From Bacteroidota bacterium (GTDB lineage Bacteria; Bacteroidota; Bacteroidia; Bacteroidales; F082), in NCBI GenBank assembly GCA_002686705.1, contig NYYH01000022.1, positions 32,916-55,646 of the forward strand: a stretch of 22,731 nt of DNA, written 5' to 3'. Under the pieces are notes generated by a model, which searched no databases, was not told where the DNA came from, and saw only the letters and a list, made by a program, of their open reading frames with translations. Both the position numbers and the translations under genes were made by a program. How positions within the stretch are numbered: position 1 is the first letter of the stretch; every line of letters starts with the position of its first letter. Shown here in pieces: positions 1 to 8,424 of this stretch.

Positions 1-476
1 AGAGGAGTTTTTGAGTTGGTAGTAAGTCCAATACGGGCACTGATTCTGAAAACATGTGTATCAACCGCCATTGATGGTTTATCATAAACAACAGCTGCTA
101 TTACATTTGCTGTTTTACGACCCACACCGGGTAATTTCTGTAATTCATCAATATCTGAAGGAACTATTCCATCGAATTCACTAATTAGCTTATTTGCCAT
201 TCCAAGTAAATGCTTTGCTTTATTGTTAGGATATGAACAACTTTTAATAAGTTCAAAGATATGCTTAATATCAGCTGCTGCAAGTTCCTTTGCGGTAGGA
301 AACGATTTAAAAAAGTTCGGTGTAATCAAATTCACACGCTTATCAGTACACTGTGCTGAAAGAATTACAGCCACAAGTATCTCATAAGGTGATTGATAAT
401 CCAGTTCTGTTTCTGCAACAGGCATATTTTTTTGGAAATAATCTATTGCATGAGTGTATCGTTCTTTTTTTGTCAT
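1..476 (-). CDS. nth: Endonuclease III (DNA glycosylase/AP lyase), 3' end cut by window edge
   Basis: Base-excision repair enzyme that removes oxidised pyrimidines and nicks the resulting abasic site. The frame opens at an ATG (bases 476-474, minus strand) and stays open for 158 codons to the window edge, so the C-terminus is missing. Visible motifs are the helix-hairpin-helix LPGVGRKTANVI (about residues 115-126), containing the Schiff-base lysine K121, and VDTHVFRI with the catalytic aspartate D139. These match K120 and D138 of the E. coli enzyme almost position for position. The N-terminal helix with LSAQCTDKRVN (39-49) is also typical. The four-cysteine [4Fe-4S] loop, normally at the C-terminus, would lie outside the window and cannot be checked. 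It lies 58 bp downstream of the T9SS protein gene on the same strand. Confidence 0.95.
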   Translation of the reverse strand, partial: MTKKERYTHAIDYFQKNMPVAETELDYQSPYEILVAVILSAQCTDKRVNLITPNFFKSFPTAKELAAADIKHIFELIKSCSYPNNKAKHLLGMANKLISEFDGIVPSDIDELQKLPGVGRKTANVIAAVVYDKPSMAVDTHVFRISARIGLTTNSKTP

Positions 477-534
477 AAGTTTAATTCTGGTGATTTGAAC
501 AGCGAATTGAATCATTCAGTGAATTGGAACATAT

Positions 535-2013
535 TTAAAGTTTAATAAATTTTTTAGTTGTTGTTACAGATTGAGTTTCAATTATAAATAGATATACTCC
601 TTTAACCAGATTGCTAATATCAATAGACTCATTATCAGACAATGAATGAATTCCTTTCAATTCTTTGCCATTCATATTGCAAATCCTTACTGGTCCAGTC
701 TCTCCATCTAATATTTTCACTTTTAAAAGATCTTGAGCTGGATTTGGATAAATCTTCACGTTATCATTCGAAAATTCTTTATCCAATATCTCAGTACCAA
801 TAGGCCAATAATACTCTTCCCTGTACTGTGGTGCCCAATATCCCTCATCGTTTATGTCAAGTTTCCAATCATTTCTCTCATAACTAATAAGATAGCCATG
901 TTCGCCAAATTCATAAAGATCCTGTTCGTCATTTTTCCAATCCACCCAATCACCACTCTCATAAAGCCTATAAGAAATTTGAAGATCATTAGTATATTCC
1001 CAATTTCGTCTAAAAACATTCCTCCAAATTCCCGTATCTTCCTTCCACGATTTACTTGAAAACATTGTCATCATTGTATCATACAAATATTCCCAATTAT
1101 ACTTAATAAATGGCTTCCAGTTGTTTGTTACTGTATCAAAACTTTCTTCAAATTTCTCAACTTCCTTTCCCATTTGATTACGACTATAACTCCATCTAAT
1201 GTAATTTTGATATGTTGAATCTGTAATTGGTCTTAAATATTTAACTTCAACTAACCAGTCGTTACTATCAAAATCATGTTTTCTTTTCCAGCTTTTTTCC
1301 CAAATACCCGTATCTATATTCCACATATAGATAAAACAATACGTATTGTTATTCCCTTCATAAAAATAATCCCACCTGGTTGCATTATACCATTCCGATA
1401 TATCACTATCCCATTTTTGCCAAATATGCTGTGTTAGCAATCCACTTGTATCAAATGTATAAAGATACCGTCGACTATTCCACCAACCTCCTATATTCCA
1501 AATAAGTGATTGTTCTTCAACAACCTGATTGTTACTATTATATAAATAGACATCACCCCAACCATAACAAGCCTGTGGAAGTTCGAAATTCCAATCTAAA
1601 TCTCTGTTCTCTGTTAAATAACCAGCTTCATTCCATATTTGTCTTTCGTTTAATACCCAATCGCTTGAATCTGGATTCCAAATCTCGTTCACAAAGTAAT
1701 TTAATGATCCCAGGTCTGAATATCCGGAATTCCATTTATTGCTTAACACAGGTTCGCTATTAACTATCTCATACTCATTTCCAGTTAACATTTGTCCAAG
1801 ATCATTCCGTTCAGAAACTATATATAGCCTATCTACTACCCACTGATTATTATTATTATAATCAAGTTGATAGGCTGAGTCAACATAAAAACTAATCTCA
1901 TTAGCATCATGTACGTGGGAATAAAACAAAGGATTATATTGAGGATACTGTGGATTCTGTGAATACAGTAATGAACTTACAGATAAAAGTAATAATAAAA
2001 CTAAAATCCGCAT
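535..2013 (-). CDS. Tryptophan-rich repeat protein with T9SS type A C-terminal sorting domain
   Basis: Predicted secreted or cell-surface protein of 492 aa. Residues 1-19 form a signal peptide (hydrophobic leucine run ending LLYSQ). The last ~80 residues have the Por/type IX sorting-domain pattern: VKIYPNPAQDLLKV, then VRICNMNGKEL, then ISNLVKGVYLFII and a terminal KKFIKL. This directs export through T9SS and is specific to Bacteroidota. The body (about 100-400) is unusually rich in W, Y, N and D. It contains about seven or eight loose repeats of roughly 30-45 residues built on a pattern like W-x2-D-(T/S)-G-x-W followed by R-x-x-W-x-Y; the clearest copies are WNIDTGIWEKSWKRKHDF and WKEDTGIWRNVFRRNWEY. 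I do not recognise the body as an enzyme; a surface adhesin or structural role is an inference. A weak -7-like TAACTTTA lies on the minus strand at 2031-2038. Confidence 0.85.
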   Translation of the reverse strand: MRILVLLLLLSVSSLLYSQNPQYPQYNPLFYSHVHDANEISFYVDSAYQLDYNNNNQWVVDRLYIVSERNDLGQMLTGNEYEIVNSEPVLSNKWNSGYSDLGSLNYFVNEIWNPDSSDWVLNERQIWNEAGYLTENRDLDWNFELPQACYGWGDVYLYNSNNQVVEEQSLIWNIGGWWNSRRYLYTFDTSGLLTQHIWQKWDSDISEWYNATRWDYFYEGNNNTYCFIYMWNIDTGIWEKSWKRKHDFDSNDWLVEVKYLRPITDSTYQNYIRWSYSRNQMGKEVEKFEESFDTVTNNWKPFIKYNWEYLYDTMMTMFSSKSWKEDTGIWRNVFRRNWEYTNDLQISYRLYESGDWVDWKNDEQDLYEFGEHGYLISYERNDWKLDINDEGYWAPQYREEYYWPIGTEILDKEFSNDNVKIYPNPAQDLLKVKILDGETGPVRICNMNGKELKGIHSLSDNESIDISNLVKGVYLFIIETQSVTTTKKFIKL

Positions 2014-2093
2014 GACTTATTATTTTGATATAAAGTTAATTATTATCTTGTTGTCAGAAAAGAACCGGCATTTTGAGCATTATAAGGTACTGA

Positions 2094-2657
2094 CTAAAGT
2101 CCAACCCCAAACCCTATTCGGATAACTGGGTTTGAATATGGTGAGTATTTAGTTTCGAGCACATTATATAATATCATGATAGTAGCGAATCCTCTACCTC
2201 CCATCGATTGAAAAAGACCTCCGCCTAGAAACAGGCTGTTAATAGTACGTCTTGTGTTTGTATACTGATCAACTGGGTATTCAACACTTAGTACTTCATA
2301 TTCAGCATGTGCAACCAAAAAGTTAAATAATCTATGCTGCGCAAATAAACTACCTCCATAATCGTGAAAAGGCTTGTTCCCGATATTACCACCATAATCA
2401 AAACTGCTGTATATATATGTTAATCTTGTACCTACATTAAAATCAGGAGTAACTTTGTAGCCAACCAGAGGTGCAATCTCAAAACTTCCACCATTATTTG
2501 AAAAACTACCACCAATCATGCCACCAACAAACCAAGGATTTCTCTTAATTTCACCCTGATTAGCATTTCCAAGATTTTGATATTGAGCAGTAGCAGTTGA
2601 GGTAATAAAAAATATAACCAAGATTATAAGTGCATGTAACTTTAAAATACTTTTCAT
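2094..2657 (-). CDS. Small outer-membrane beta-barrel protein (hypothetical)
   Basis: A 187-aa protein starting MKSILKLHALIILVIFF, a clear signal peptide cleaved near TATAQ (residue ~24). The reading frame is open 38 codons further upstream (to 2771), but that extension is not signal-like, so the ATG at 2657 is preferred. The mature part alternates short hydrophobic and aromatic stretches with Gly-rich turns (WFVGGMIGGSFSN, SFEIAPLVGYKV, FNVGTRLTYIYSSF) and ends in VIRIGFGVGL. That pattern fits an 8-10-strand outer-membrane beta-barrel of the OmpA/W or PorT-like superfamily. No specific function can be read. It is divergent from the lipoprotein gene at 2790, with a 132-bp shared upstream region. 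Confidence 0.75.
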   Translation of the reverse strand: MKSILKLHALIILVIFFITSTATAQYQNLGNANQGEIKRNPWFVGGMIGGSFSNNGGSFEIAPLVGYKVTPDFNVGTRLTYIYSSFDYGGNIGNKPFHDYGGSLFAQHRLFNFLVAHAEYEVLSVEYPVDQYTNTRRTINSLFLGGGLFQSMGGRGFATIMILYNVLETKYSPYSNPVIRIGFGVGL

Positions 2658-2755
2658 AACTTTAATAATTTTCGACCAATAAAATGTAAAAATACAATAA
2701 AAATAAATCTTTTGCGTATCAGTCTTAACAACATTAATTGTTCCTTCTATTAATA

Positions 2756-2763
2756 TATATTTG
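2756..2763 (+). promoter_or_regulatory. Bacteroidota -7 promoter box (TATATTTG)
   Basis: Exact match to the TAnnTTTG -7 consensus of Bacteroidota primary sigma factors, 26 bp before the ATG of the lipoprotein gene at 2790. A TTG lies at 2738-2740, but the 15-bp gap is shorter than the usual 17-23, so the -33 element is weak. The predicted leader is about 20 nt. Confidence 0.55.
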
Positions 2764-2789
2764 CACACCAAAAAACATTAAACATCAAT

Positions 2790-4367
2790 ATGAAAATTGG
2801 AAAACGTCATATTAATATTATCATGCTGATTTCTCTTTTGGGCATATTGATTACTGTTTCATGTAGGAAGGAAGAAGCTATAAGTGATAACCCCTCATTA
2901 AAATTGAGTTTTTCTGTAGACTCGGTAGTTTTTGATACTGTTTTTACATCCATTGGTTCCGCAACAAAGCAACTCCGAGTTCATAACAGGTCTAACAGCA
3001 AGATAAGAATATCAAATCTCAGCCTAGGCCTTGGCGAGCAATCAGCGTATAGGATTAATGTAGATGGTGTTGGGGCAAATAATTTTACCGATATTGAAAT
3101 TTCAGGTGGTGATAGTATATATATTTTTGTAAGGGTAACCATCGATCCTAAAAATATAAATAACCCATATGTTGTAGAAGATGATATCCATTTTTTAACA
3201 AACGGGAATGAACAGAGTGTAAAACTTATTGCCTGGGGACAAGATGCAAATTACATATTAGCTGATACATATATTGAAGGATTACCTCCTTTTAAAATTG
3301 TGGCAGATAGTCTTGAAGTAGTTCATTGGACCAATCAAAAACCATATGTAATTTATGGATATGCTGTTATTGATTCGTATGGAAAACTAATTATCGACGA
3401 AGGAGCCAGAATATATTTCCATGAAGGATCGGGATTATGGGCATATGTTGATGGAGTACTAAATGTGGATGGAACTGTAGAGAATCAGGTTACTTTCAAA
3501 GGTGACAGGCTAGAACACGAATACGATGATGTTCCCGGACAATGGGACAGGATTTGGTTAATGGAAGGTAGGGCAGGTCATAATCATATTATTAATAATG
3601 CAGTTATAAGTAATGGTTTTATTGGTTTACAAACGGAATCGTTTTTGCGCTTAACCGAAAACAAAGTGAAGTTACACAACGTTATTGTTGAGAACATGAC
3701 TGGGATAGGCATTTTTTCCAGAATTTTTAACATTGAAGCTAATAATACCGTTGTAGCAAATTGTGGTGGCTATAATGTTGCCTTAACAGGTGGAGGAAAT
3801 TATAGTTTTGTTCAGTCAACCATAGCAGGATACTGGTCATTTTCTGTACGTAATACTCCAGCTGTTTTTATCAATAATTACTTAATAGACACCCTTGAAC
3901 AACCCATTCCATTTCCAATTAATTTCAATTTTGACAATAGCATACTTTATGGTTTTAATGAGAATGAATTTGAAACTGATATGGATGGAGGAGCGGATTC
4001 TCTATATTTCTTTAAAAGCAGCATATTAAAAACCGAATTAGATATAAGTAATACAGAAATCTATACTGATGTTCTAAAAAATGAGGATCCATTATTTGTA
4101 AATGTTGAGGAGAAAGATTTTCGAATAGATTCACTTTCGCCAGCGGTTGGAAGAGCTGATAAAGCCATTGCGGCCACAGTTCCAAAGGATATTCTTAATA
4201 ACCAACGTATGCCATTACCCGATATTGGTGCATATCAATTTGTTCCTGGACAGGATACGAGTGAAACAAAAAACAATTTGATCATACCTCCCCGATTCCC
4301 AGCCAAGAAGCTGGAAATAAGTAGAAAAGGAAATTATCCAAAGTTAAAAAAAAGGGGTTCAAATTAA
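2790..4367 (+). CDS. Lipoprotein with parallel beta-helix and choice-of-anchor-Q-like C-terminus
   Basis: A 525-aa predicted outer-membrane lipoprotein: a hydrophobic N-terminus ends in a lipobox-like ITVSC with Cys25 followed by RKEE. Residues ~35-150 look like an Ig/HYDIN-like beta-sandwich (FDTVFTSIGSATKQLRVHN resembles the domain common in Bacteroidota surface proteins). Residues ~180-420 are rich in regularly spaced Asn, Val and Gly (NHIINNAVISNGFIGLQTE, NVIVENMTGIGIFSRI), as expected of a right-handed beta-helix. Residues ~424-483 (EDPLFVNVEEKDFRIDSLSPAVG ... DIGAYQ) carry the P-x-F-x-DF-x-I-x-x-x-SPA ... DIGAY signature seen at the end of such proteins. The tail is basic (KLKKRGSN). 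Function is unknown; surface glycan or polymer binding is only an inference. The next gene starts 30 bp downstream. Confidence 0.8.
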   Translation: MKIGKRHINIIMLISLLGILITVSCRKEEAISDNPSLKLSFSVDSVVFDTVFTSIGSATKQLRVHNRSNSKIRISNLSLGLGEQSAYRINVDGVGANNFTDIEISGGDSIYIFVRVTIDPKNINNPYVVEDDIHFLTNGNEQSVKLIAWGQDANYILADTYIEGLPPFKIVADSLEVVHWTNQKPYVIYGYAVIDSYGKLIIDEGARIYFHEGSGLWAYVDGVLNVDGTVENQVTFKGDRLEHEYDDVPGQWDRIWLMEGRAGHNHIINNAVISNGFIGLQTESFLRLTENKVKLHNVIVENMTGIGIFSRIFNIEANNTVVANCGGYNVALTGGGNYSFVQSTIAGYWSFSVRNTPAVFINNYLIDTLEQPIPFPINFNFDNSILYGFNENEFETDMDGGADSLYFFKSSILKTELDISNTEIYTDVLKNEDPLFVNVEEKDFRIDSLSPAVGRADKAIAATVPKDILNNQRMPLPDIGAYQFVPGQDTSETKNNLIIPPRFPAKKLEISRKGNYPKLKKRGSN

Positions 4368-4397
4368 ACTTACAACTTTCGCCTTAATTAAAGAAGC

Positions 4398-4907
4398 ATG
4401 GTTATTGGCATAGGTGGTATAAGTAACGCTGGAAAATCAACTCTGGCATTAAGAATCAATGATTATTATTCTTCAAATAAAGTGATTATCCTTTGTCAAG
4501 ATGATTATGCGTTTCCCAAAGACAAAATACCATTAATAAGGGATCATGTGAATTGGGAATGTCCCGAATCAATTGACTTTAATTATTACGAAAATGTTGT
4601 TCAGGAAGTAATTACAAAAAATGAAATTGTTATAGTAGAAGGTATTTTCGCTTTCTATAAAGATAGTTTCAACAAGCATATTGACAGAAAGATTTTCCTC
4701 ACACTTGATAGAAGTTTCTTTTTTAGCAGAAAAAGTAACGACTTAAGGTGGGGGAAAGAACCTGAATGGTATATGCAACATATTTGGGATAGTCATCATA
4801 AGTACTGTGATCATAACACTCCAAAAGATGCTTTAAGGATAAAAGCCAATGAGGATATCGATCTCAAAATGGTAATTGATTTCTTAGAAAAGAGTAATGT
4901 TAAATAA
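4398..4907 (+). CDS. P-loop nucleoside kinase, nicotinamide riboside kinase/uridine kinase-like
   Basis: A compact 169-aa cytoplasmic kinase. The Walker A motif GGISNAGKST (residues 6-15) is followed by LCQDDYAFPKDKIP (32-45) and NWECPESIDF (52-61). This arrangement resembles nicotinamide riboside kinases (GGxTNxGKT, HQDDFFKPxDxI, xWDxPESLD) more closely than classical uridine kinases. VIVEGIFAF (78-86) fits the Walker B/base-pocket segment and LDRSFFFSRK the lid region. The substrate would be a ribonucleoside, perhaps nicotinamide riboside, with ATP as phosphate donor; uridine/cytidine kinase activity cannot be excluded from sequence alone. It lies 30 bp behind the beta-helix lipoprotein and may be co-transcribed with it, although the functions seem unrelated. 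Confidence 0.75.
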   Translation: MVIGIGGISNAGKSTLALRINDYYSSNKVIILCQDDYAFPKDKIPLIRDHVNWECPESIDFNYYENVVQEVITKNEIVIVEGIFAFYKDSFNKHIDRKIFLTLDRSFFFSRKSNDLRWGKEPEWYMQHIWDSHHKYCDHNTPKDALRIKANEDIDLKMVIDFLEKSNVK

Positions 4908-4949
4908 TTCATAACCAAGCTCCATTTTAAAAGTTATAAGCAATATTTT

Positions 4950-4957
4950 TAACTTTG
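4950..4957 (+). promoter_or_regulatory. Bacteroidota -7 promoter box (TAACTTTG)
   Basis: Exact TAnnTTTG match 44 bp before the ATG of the Cu/Zn efflux permease and after the stop of the kinase gene, suggesting the permease has its own promoter. No good TTG -33 element is present at the expected distance (only a TTTT run). Confidence 0.5.
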
Positions 4958-5001
4958 TATCTCTAAACTAAACTAGTTGCAAGGCTTTTTCCATTAATAT
5001 A

Positions 5002-6297
5002 ATGCAATATATAACTACATACTTTGAAGCTCTATTTTCGTTAACATCTGAGATGGCTCCTTTTTTACTATTAGGATTTCTTTTTGCTGGAATACTTAAA
5101 GTTGCAGTGCCACCTGATTTAATGTCGAGGTATTTAGGAAAAAGTAGTTTTGCCTCGGTAGTTAATGCCAGTTTACTTGGTGTACCATTGCCACTTTGTT
5201 CTTGTGGTGTTCTACCTGCTGGTATCTCTTTGTATAATAATGGTGCATCTAAAGGTTCATCTGTATCCTTTCTAATATCAACACCACAAACAGGCGTTGA
5301 TTCCATAATGGTAACCTGGTCGATGCTTGGTTTACCATTTGCTTTAATTAGACCTATTGTTGCATTTTTTACCGGAATTGGAGGTGGACTACTAACAAAC
5401 AGAATTGATAAGAAGAATGTAAATCTGCCTTCCAAAAAAACAAGTCATAGTAAAGTAAAGTTTAGTATTAAAACCATACTACATTATGCCTTTGTAGAAA
5501 TGGTAGCCGACATTGCGAAATGGTTAGTTGTTGGTTTATTGATTGCAGCTTTAATCACAGTACTTGTACCTGATAATTTCTTCACCGAATTTCACCTGGG
5601 TGGAATAAGCGGTATGTTGCTGATATTAATAGTATCGATACCTCTTTATATATGTGCAACATCCTCAGTACCTATTGCCGCTGTCTTACTTCTAAAAGGT
5701 TTATCTCCGGGCGCTTTGCTTGTTTTTCTAATGGCAGGTCCTGCAACTAATGCTGCAACAATAACAGTTATAGGTAAAAATCTTGGCAGAAAAACGTTAA
5801 TTGCATATCTAAGTTCTATAGTAATTGGTTCATTATTTTTTGGAGTAATAGTTGATAATTTCCTCCCACCGAATTGGTTTGCACCGTTATCATACATTAC
5901 TGGCGACCACCAACACGAACTTCTTCCATATTGGCTAATGCTATCATCAACAATACTACTCGTAATAATGCTATTATATAGTTTCATTAATTCATTTCTA
6001 CAATACAGAAGAAACATTACAACCAAATCAAATATTATGCATGATTCAGTTTCTATAGAAGAATTAACAATAAATGTGGAAGGTATGACTTGTGGAAACT
6101 GCAAAGCAAAAGTTGAAAATGAAATCCGAAAGATGCCAAAAATTATTTCTGTAATTGCTGATATGGATAATAACTCAGTAAAAATTCGTGGTCATGAGCT
6201 ATCAACTGATGAAATTGGCAGCAAGATAGAAAACATAGGGTATAGATACAATGGTGTAGTTTCTGATCCAAAAACTAGTCAGAATAATAATCTTTAA
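5002..6297 (+). CDS. SO_0444-family Cu/Zn efflux permease with C-terminal HMA domain
   Basis: Inner-membrane permease of the ArsP/DUF318 superfamily, predicted to export copper or zinc. Residues 1-340 hold about eight hydrophobic segments. The signature PLPLCSCGVLPAGISLY (62-78) contains the CSC pair (C66, C68), followed by GSSVSFLISTPQTGVDS (85-101); a matching half-repeat lies at IPLYICATSSVPIAAVLL and FLMAGPATNAATI. After a short linker, residues ~356-425 form a ferredoxin-like heavy-metal-associated domain with GMTCGNC (361-367; C364 and C367 bind metal), which probably delivers or senses the ion. At 431 aa it is a full-length fusion. It has its own -7 box upstream, and its last 23 bp overlap the end of ppk2 on the other strand. 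No metal-responsive regulator is adjacent, so its control is unclear. Confidence 0.9.
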   Translation: MQYITTYFEALFSLTSEMAPFLLLGFLFAGILKVAVPPDLMSRYLGKSSFASVVNASLLGVPLPLCSCGVLPAGISLYNNGASKGSSVSFLISTPQTGVDSIMVTWSMLGLPFALIRPIVAFFTGIGGGLLTNRIDKKNVNLPSKKTSHSKVKFSIKTILHYAFVEMVADIAKWLVVGLLIAALITVLVPDNFFTEFHLGGISGMLLILIVSIPLYICATSSVPIAAVLLLKGLSPGALLVFLMAGPATNAATITVIGKNLGRKTLIAYLSSIVIGSLFFGVIVDNFLPPNWFAPLSYITGDHQHELLPYWLMLSSTILLVIMLLYSFINSFLQYRRNITTKSNIMHDSVSIEELTINVEGMTCGNCKAKVENEIRKMPKIISVIADMDNNSVKIRGHELSTDEIGSKIENIGYRYNGVVSDPKTSQNNNL

Positions 6298-7090
6298 CAA
6301 TATTGTTATCTTCAATAGGTGGACGAACATAGCTGTCGTCTATGGTCCTTTTTTCCAGATTAATTTTTGAATAGGGAATATCTTTATAATCTATACGACT
6401 CAACAAATGTCGAATAGTATTTAGTCTCGCTTTTTTCTTATCGTCAGCTGGTACATCATACCAAGGTGCAATTTTAGTATCTGTATAATCGAACATATTA
6501 TCTTTAGCCTTTGAGTAGTCGACCCATAACTCACGAGACTTTAAATCCATTTCACTTAATTTCCATCGCTTTGCCGGATTTTTCAATCTTGCCTGAAACC
6601 GTTTTTCCTGTTCCTCGGCACTCACAGAAAACCAATACTTTATTAATATTATACCTGAACGGATCAACATTTGCTCAAAATTGGGGCATGACCGTAGAAA
6701 ATCCCAATATTCATTTTTTGTGCAAAACCCCATAACATGTTCAACACCTGCCCTGTTATACCATGATCTGTCGAATAACACCATCTCACCGGCAGCCGGA
6801 AGATGAGCAACATACCTTTGAAAATACCATTGCGTTTTCTCTTTCTCAGTTGGAGTACCTAAAGCTTCAACACGACAAATTCTAGGATTTAGAGATTCCG
6901 TAATACGTTTTATTACTCCACCTTTTCCTGCAGCATCTCGCCCCTCAAAAATAACAACTACTTTAAGTCCTTTGAGCTTGATCCATTCCTGCAGTTTTAC
7001 TAATTTAATTTGTAGCTTGGCTAAATCGTGATGATATATATCCTCTTTAAGTTTGCCGTCTTTATCAAGTACAGATTTTTTATTTTTCAT
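6275..7090 (-). CDS. ppk2: Polyphosphate kinase 2 (PPK2 family)
   Basis: Transfers phosphate between polyphosphate and nucleotides (usually polyP + NDP to NTP). The 271-aa single-domain form is the usual class I length. The Walker A loop GRDAAGKGG is at residues 50-58, with the neighbouring FEG. The Walker B/catalytic segment VLFDRSWYNRAGVEHVMGF is at 104-122, the conserved PRICRVEALGTPT at 69-81 and the QWYFQRYVAHLP strand at 87-98. The lid arginines lie in EEQEKRFQARLKNPAKRWKLSEMD. It is the last gene of a minus-strand cluster (unknown protein, MscS channel, ppk2) with a 37-bp gap to the channel gene. Its stop codon lies inside the 3' end of the convergent efflux permease. Class I substrate preference (NDP) is inferred from length and motif type. 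Confidence 0.95.
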   Translation of the reverse strand: MKNKKSVLDKDGKLKEDIYHHDLAKLQIKLVKLQEWIKLKGLKVVVIFEGRDAAGKGGVIKRITESLNPRICRVEALGTPTEKEKTQWYFQRYVAHLPAAGEMVLFDRSWYNRAGVEHVMGFCTKNEYWDFLRSCPNFEQMLIRSGIILIKYWFSVSAEEQEKRFQARLKNPAKRWKLSEMDLKSRELWVDYSKAKDNMFDYTDTKIAPWYDVPADDKKKARLNTIRHLLSRIDYKDIPYSKINLEKRTIDDSYVRPPIEDNNIVKDYYSD

Positions 7091-7127
7091 TAGAGTTGAA
7101 TTAGTAATTCATAGAGTCAAAAATCGA

Positions 7128-8405
7128 TTAGGTAGTTTGTTTAATATCTTCTGAACCCAACTTCAAAACATCAACACTGGAAGGAAATTGATAAACACTT
7201 AATTCAAATTCTGGAACGACTGCCAGTATATGGTCAAAAATATTAGCTTGAATATCCTCATATTCAGCCCAATCAACAGTTGTTGTAAAAACATAAATTT
7301 GTATAGGTAGGCCTTTTTCAGTAGGATCGAGGTGACGTACCAAAAATGTCATATCGTTATGTATATCCTCTCTTTTCCTCAAGTAGGCTTTTAAGTATGC
7401 CCTGAAAACACCAAGATTCGTCTGCCTTCTCCCATTAACTAAAACTGCAAGATCAATCTTCTCAGCTGTATTAAAACCATCTATTTCCTTCTCTGTTTTA
7501 TTAATATAATCTTTTAATACATCAATCTTTTTAAACCTCTCAAGCATATCCTCGTTACAAAATTTAACGCTATCCATATCAATACTAATAGCTCGTTTTA
7601 TTCTTCTCCCACCAGAATTTTCCATTCCTCTCCAGTTTTGAAAAGAACCTGAAATCAAACTATAAGTTGGTACTGTGATAATGGTTTTATCAAAATTCTG
7701 AACCTTAACAGTAGTTAGGTTTATCTCTAATACATTGCCATCTGCACCATATTTAGGCATAGAAATCCAGTCGCCAATTGCAATCATCTTATTAAAAATA
7801 AGTTGCAATCCACCCACAAATCCAAGTATCGGATCTTTGAATACCAACATCAAAACTGCTGACAAAGTTCCTATTCCAATGAAAATTGAACTTATGTCTT
7901 TATCAAAAAGAAATCCTATAATTCCTAACAGACCAAGGATGTAAATAATAATCTTAACAACTTGAATAATACCTTTTATTGGATGGTCTTTAGCAATATG
8001 AAATTTGTTATAATAATCGTTTATTGTGCTTAATAAACTATCGAAAATTAGAACCGTTATAACGTAAAAGAAAATTGTGATTAATTTTTTAATAAACACC
8101 GACAGACCTGCATGGATAAACAGTTCACTCTCCAGTGAGTAGTAAATAATAGATGCTGGAACTAAAAATGCAATACGGATAAAAAATCTGTTTTTAAGAA
8201 GAAGATTGTCAAGGTGAGATTTAGTTTTTGCAGCTAATGGTACTATTAACTTTCTGAGTAGGAATACTGCGAGTTTGTAAGCAACAAAACTTAGGAGTAA
8301 AAGAGAAATGTAAGCAAGAGTTTGAAAGATTATAGAAGCTGTATCCTCCGATGCTCCTATGCTTTCAAGAAATTTGGTAAACTTAACTACCAGTTCATTT
8401 TTCAT
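7128..8405 (-). CDS. Mechanosensitive ion channel, MscS family, YbdG-like
   Basis: Inner-membrane channel that opens under membrane tension to release solutes during osmotic downshock. The 425-aa protein has about five hydrophobic helices in residues ~20-200. The last (IFIGIGTLSAVLMLVFKDPILGFVGGLQLIFNKMIAIGDWI) matches the pore-lining TM3 and the start of the beta domain. The cytoplasmic part contains LEINLTTVKVQNFDKTIITVPTYSLISGSFQNW and an inserted segment with VNGRRQTNLGVFRAYLKAYL and LDPTEKGLPIQIYVFT. These are characteristic of the YbdG (MscM, miniconductance) branch rather than short MscS. It starts 19 bp after the unrecognised upstream gene and is followed by ppk2, suggesting one transcript. 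A joint role in osmotic or energy stress is an inference. Confidence 0.92.
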   Translation of the reverse strand: MKNELVVKFTKFLESIGASEDTASIIFQTLAYISLLLLSFVAYKLAVFLLRKLIVPLAAKTKSHLDNLLLKNRFFIRIAFLVPASIIYYSLESELFIHAGLSVFIKKLITIFFYVITVLIFDSLLSTINDYYNKFHIAKDHPIKGIIQVVKIIIYILGLLGIIGFLFDKDISSIFIGIGTLSAVLMLVFKDPILGFVGGLQLIFNKMIAIGDWISMPKYGADGNVLEINLTTVKVQNFDKTIITVPTYSLISGSFQNWRGMENSGGRRIKRAISIDMDSVKFCNEDMLERFKKIDVLKDYINKTEKEIDGFNTAEKIDLAVLVNGRRQTNLGVFRAYLKAYLRKREDIHNDMTFLVRHLDPTEKGLPIQIYVFTTTVDWAEYEDIQANIFDHILAVVPEFELSVYQFPSSVDVLKLGSEDIKQTT

Positions 8406-8424
8406 TGTTACTAATGTCTAATGA

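Noticed and set aside
2658..2771. Upstream extension of the beta-barrel protein to an ATG at 2771
   Set aside because: The extra 38 residues do not look like a signal peptide and would place the real signal sequence inside the protein. The ATG at 2657 gives a standard signal peptide, and the extension runs through the divergent promoter.
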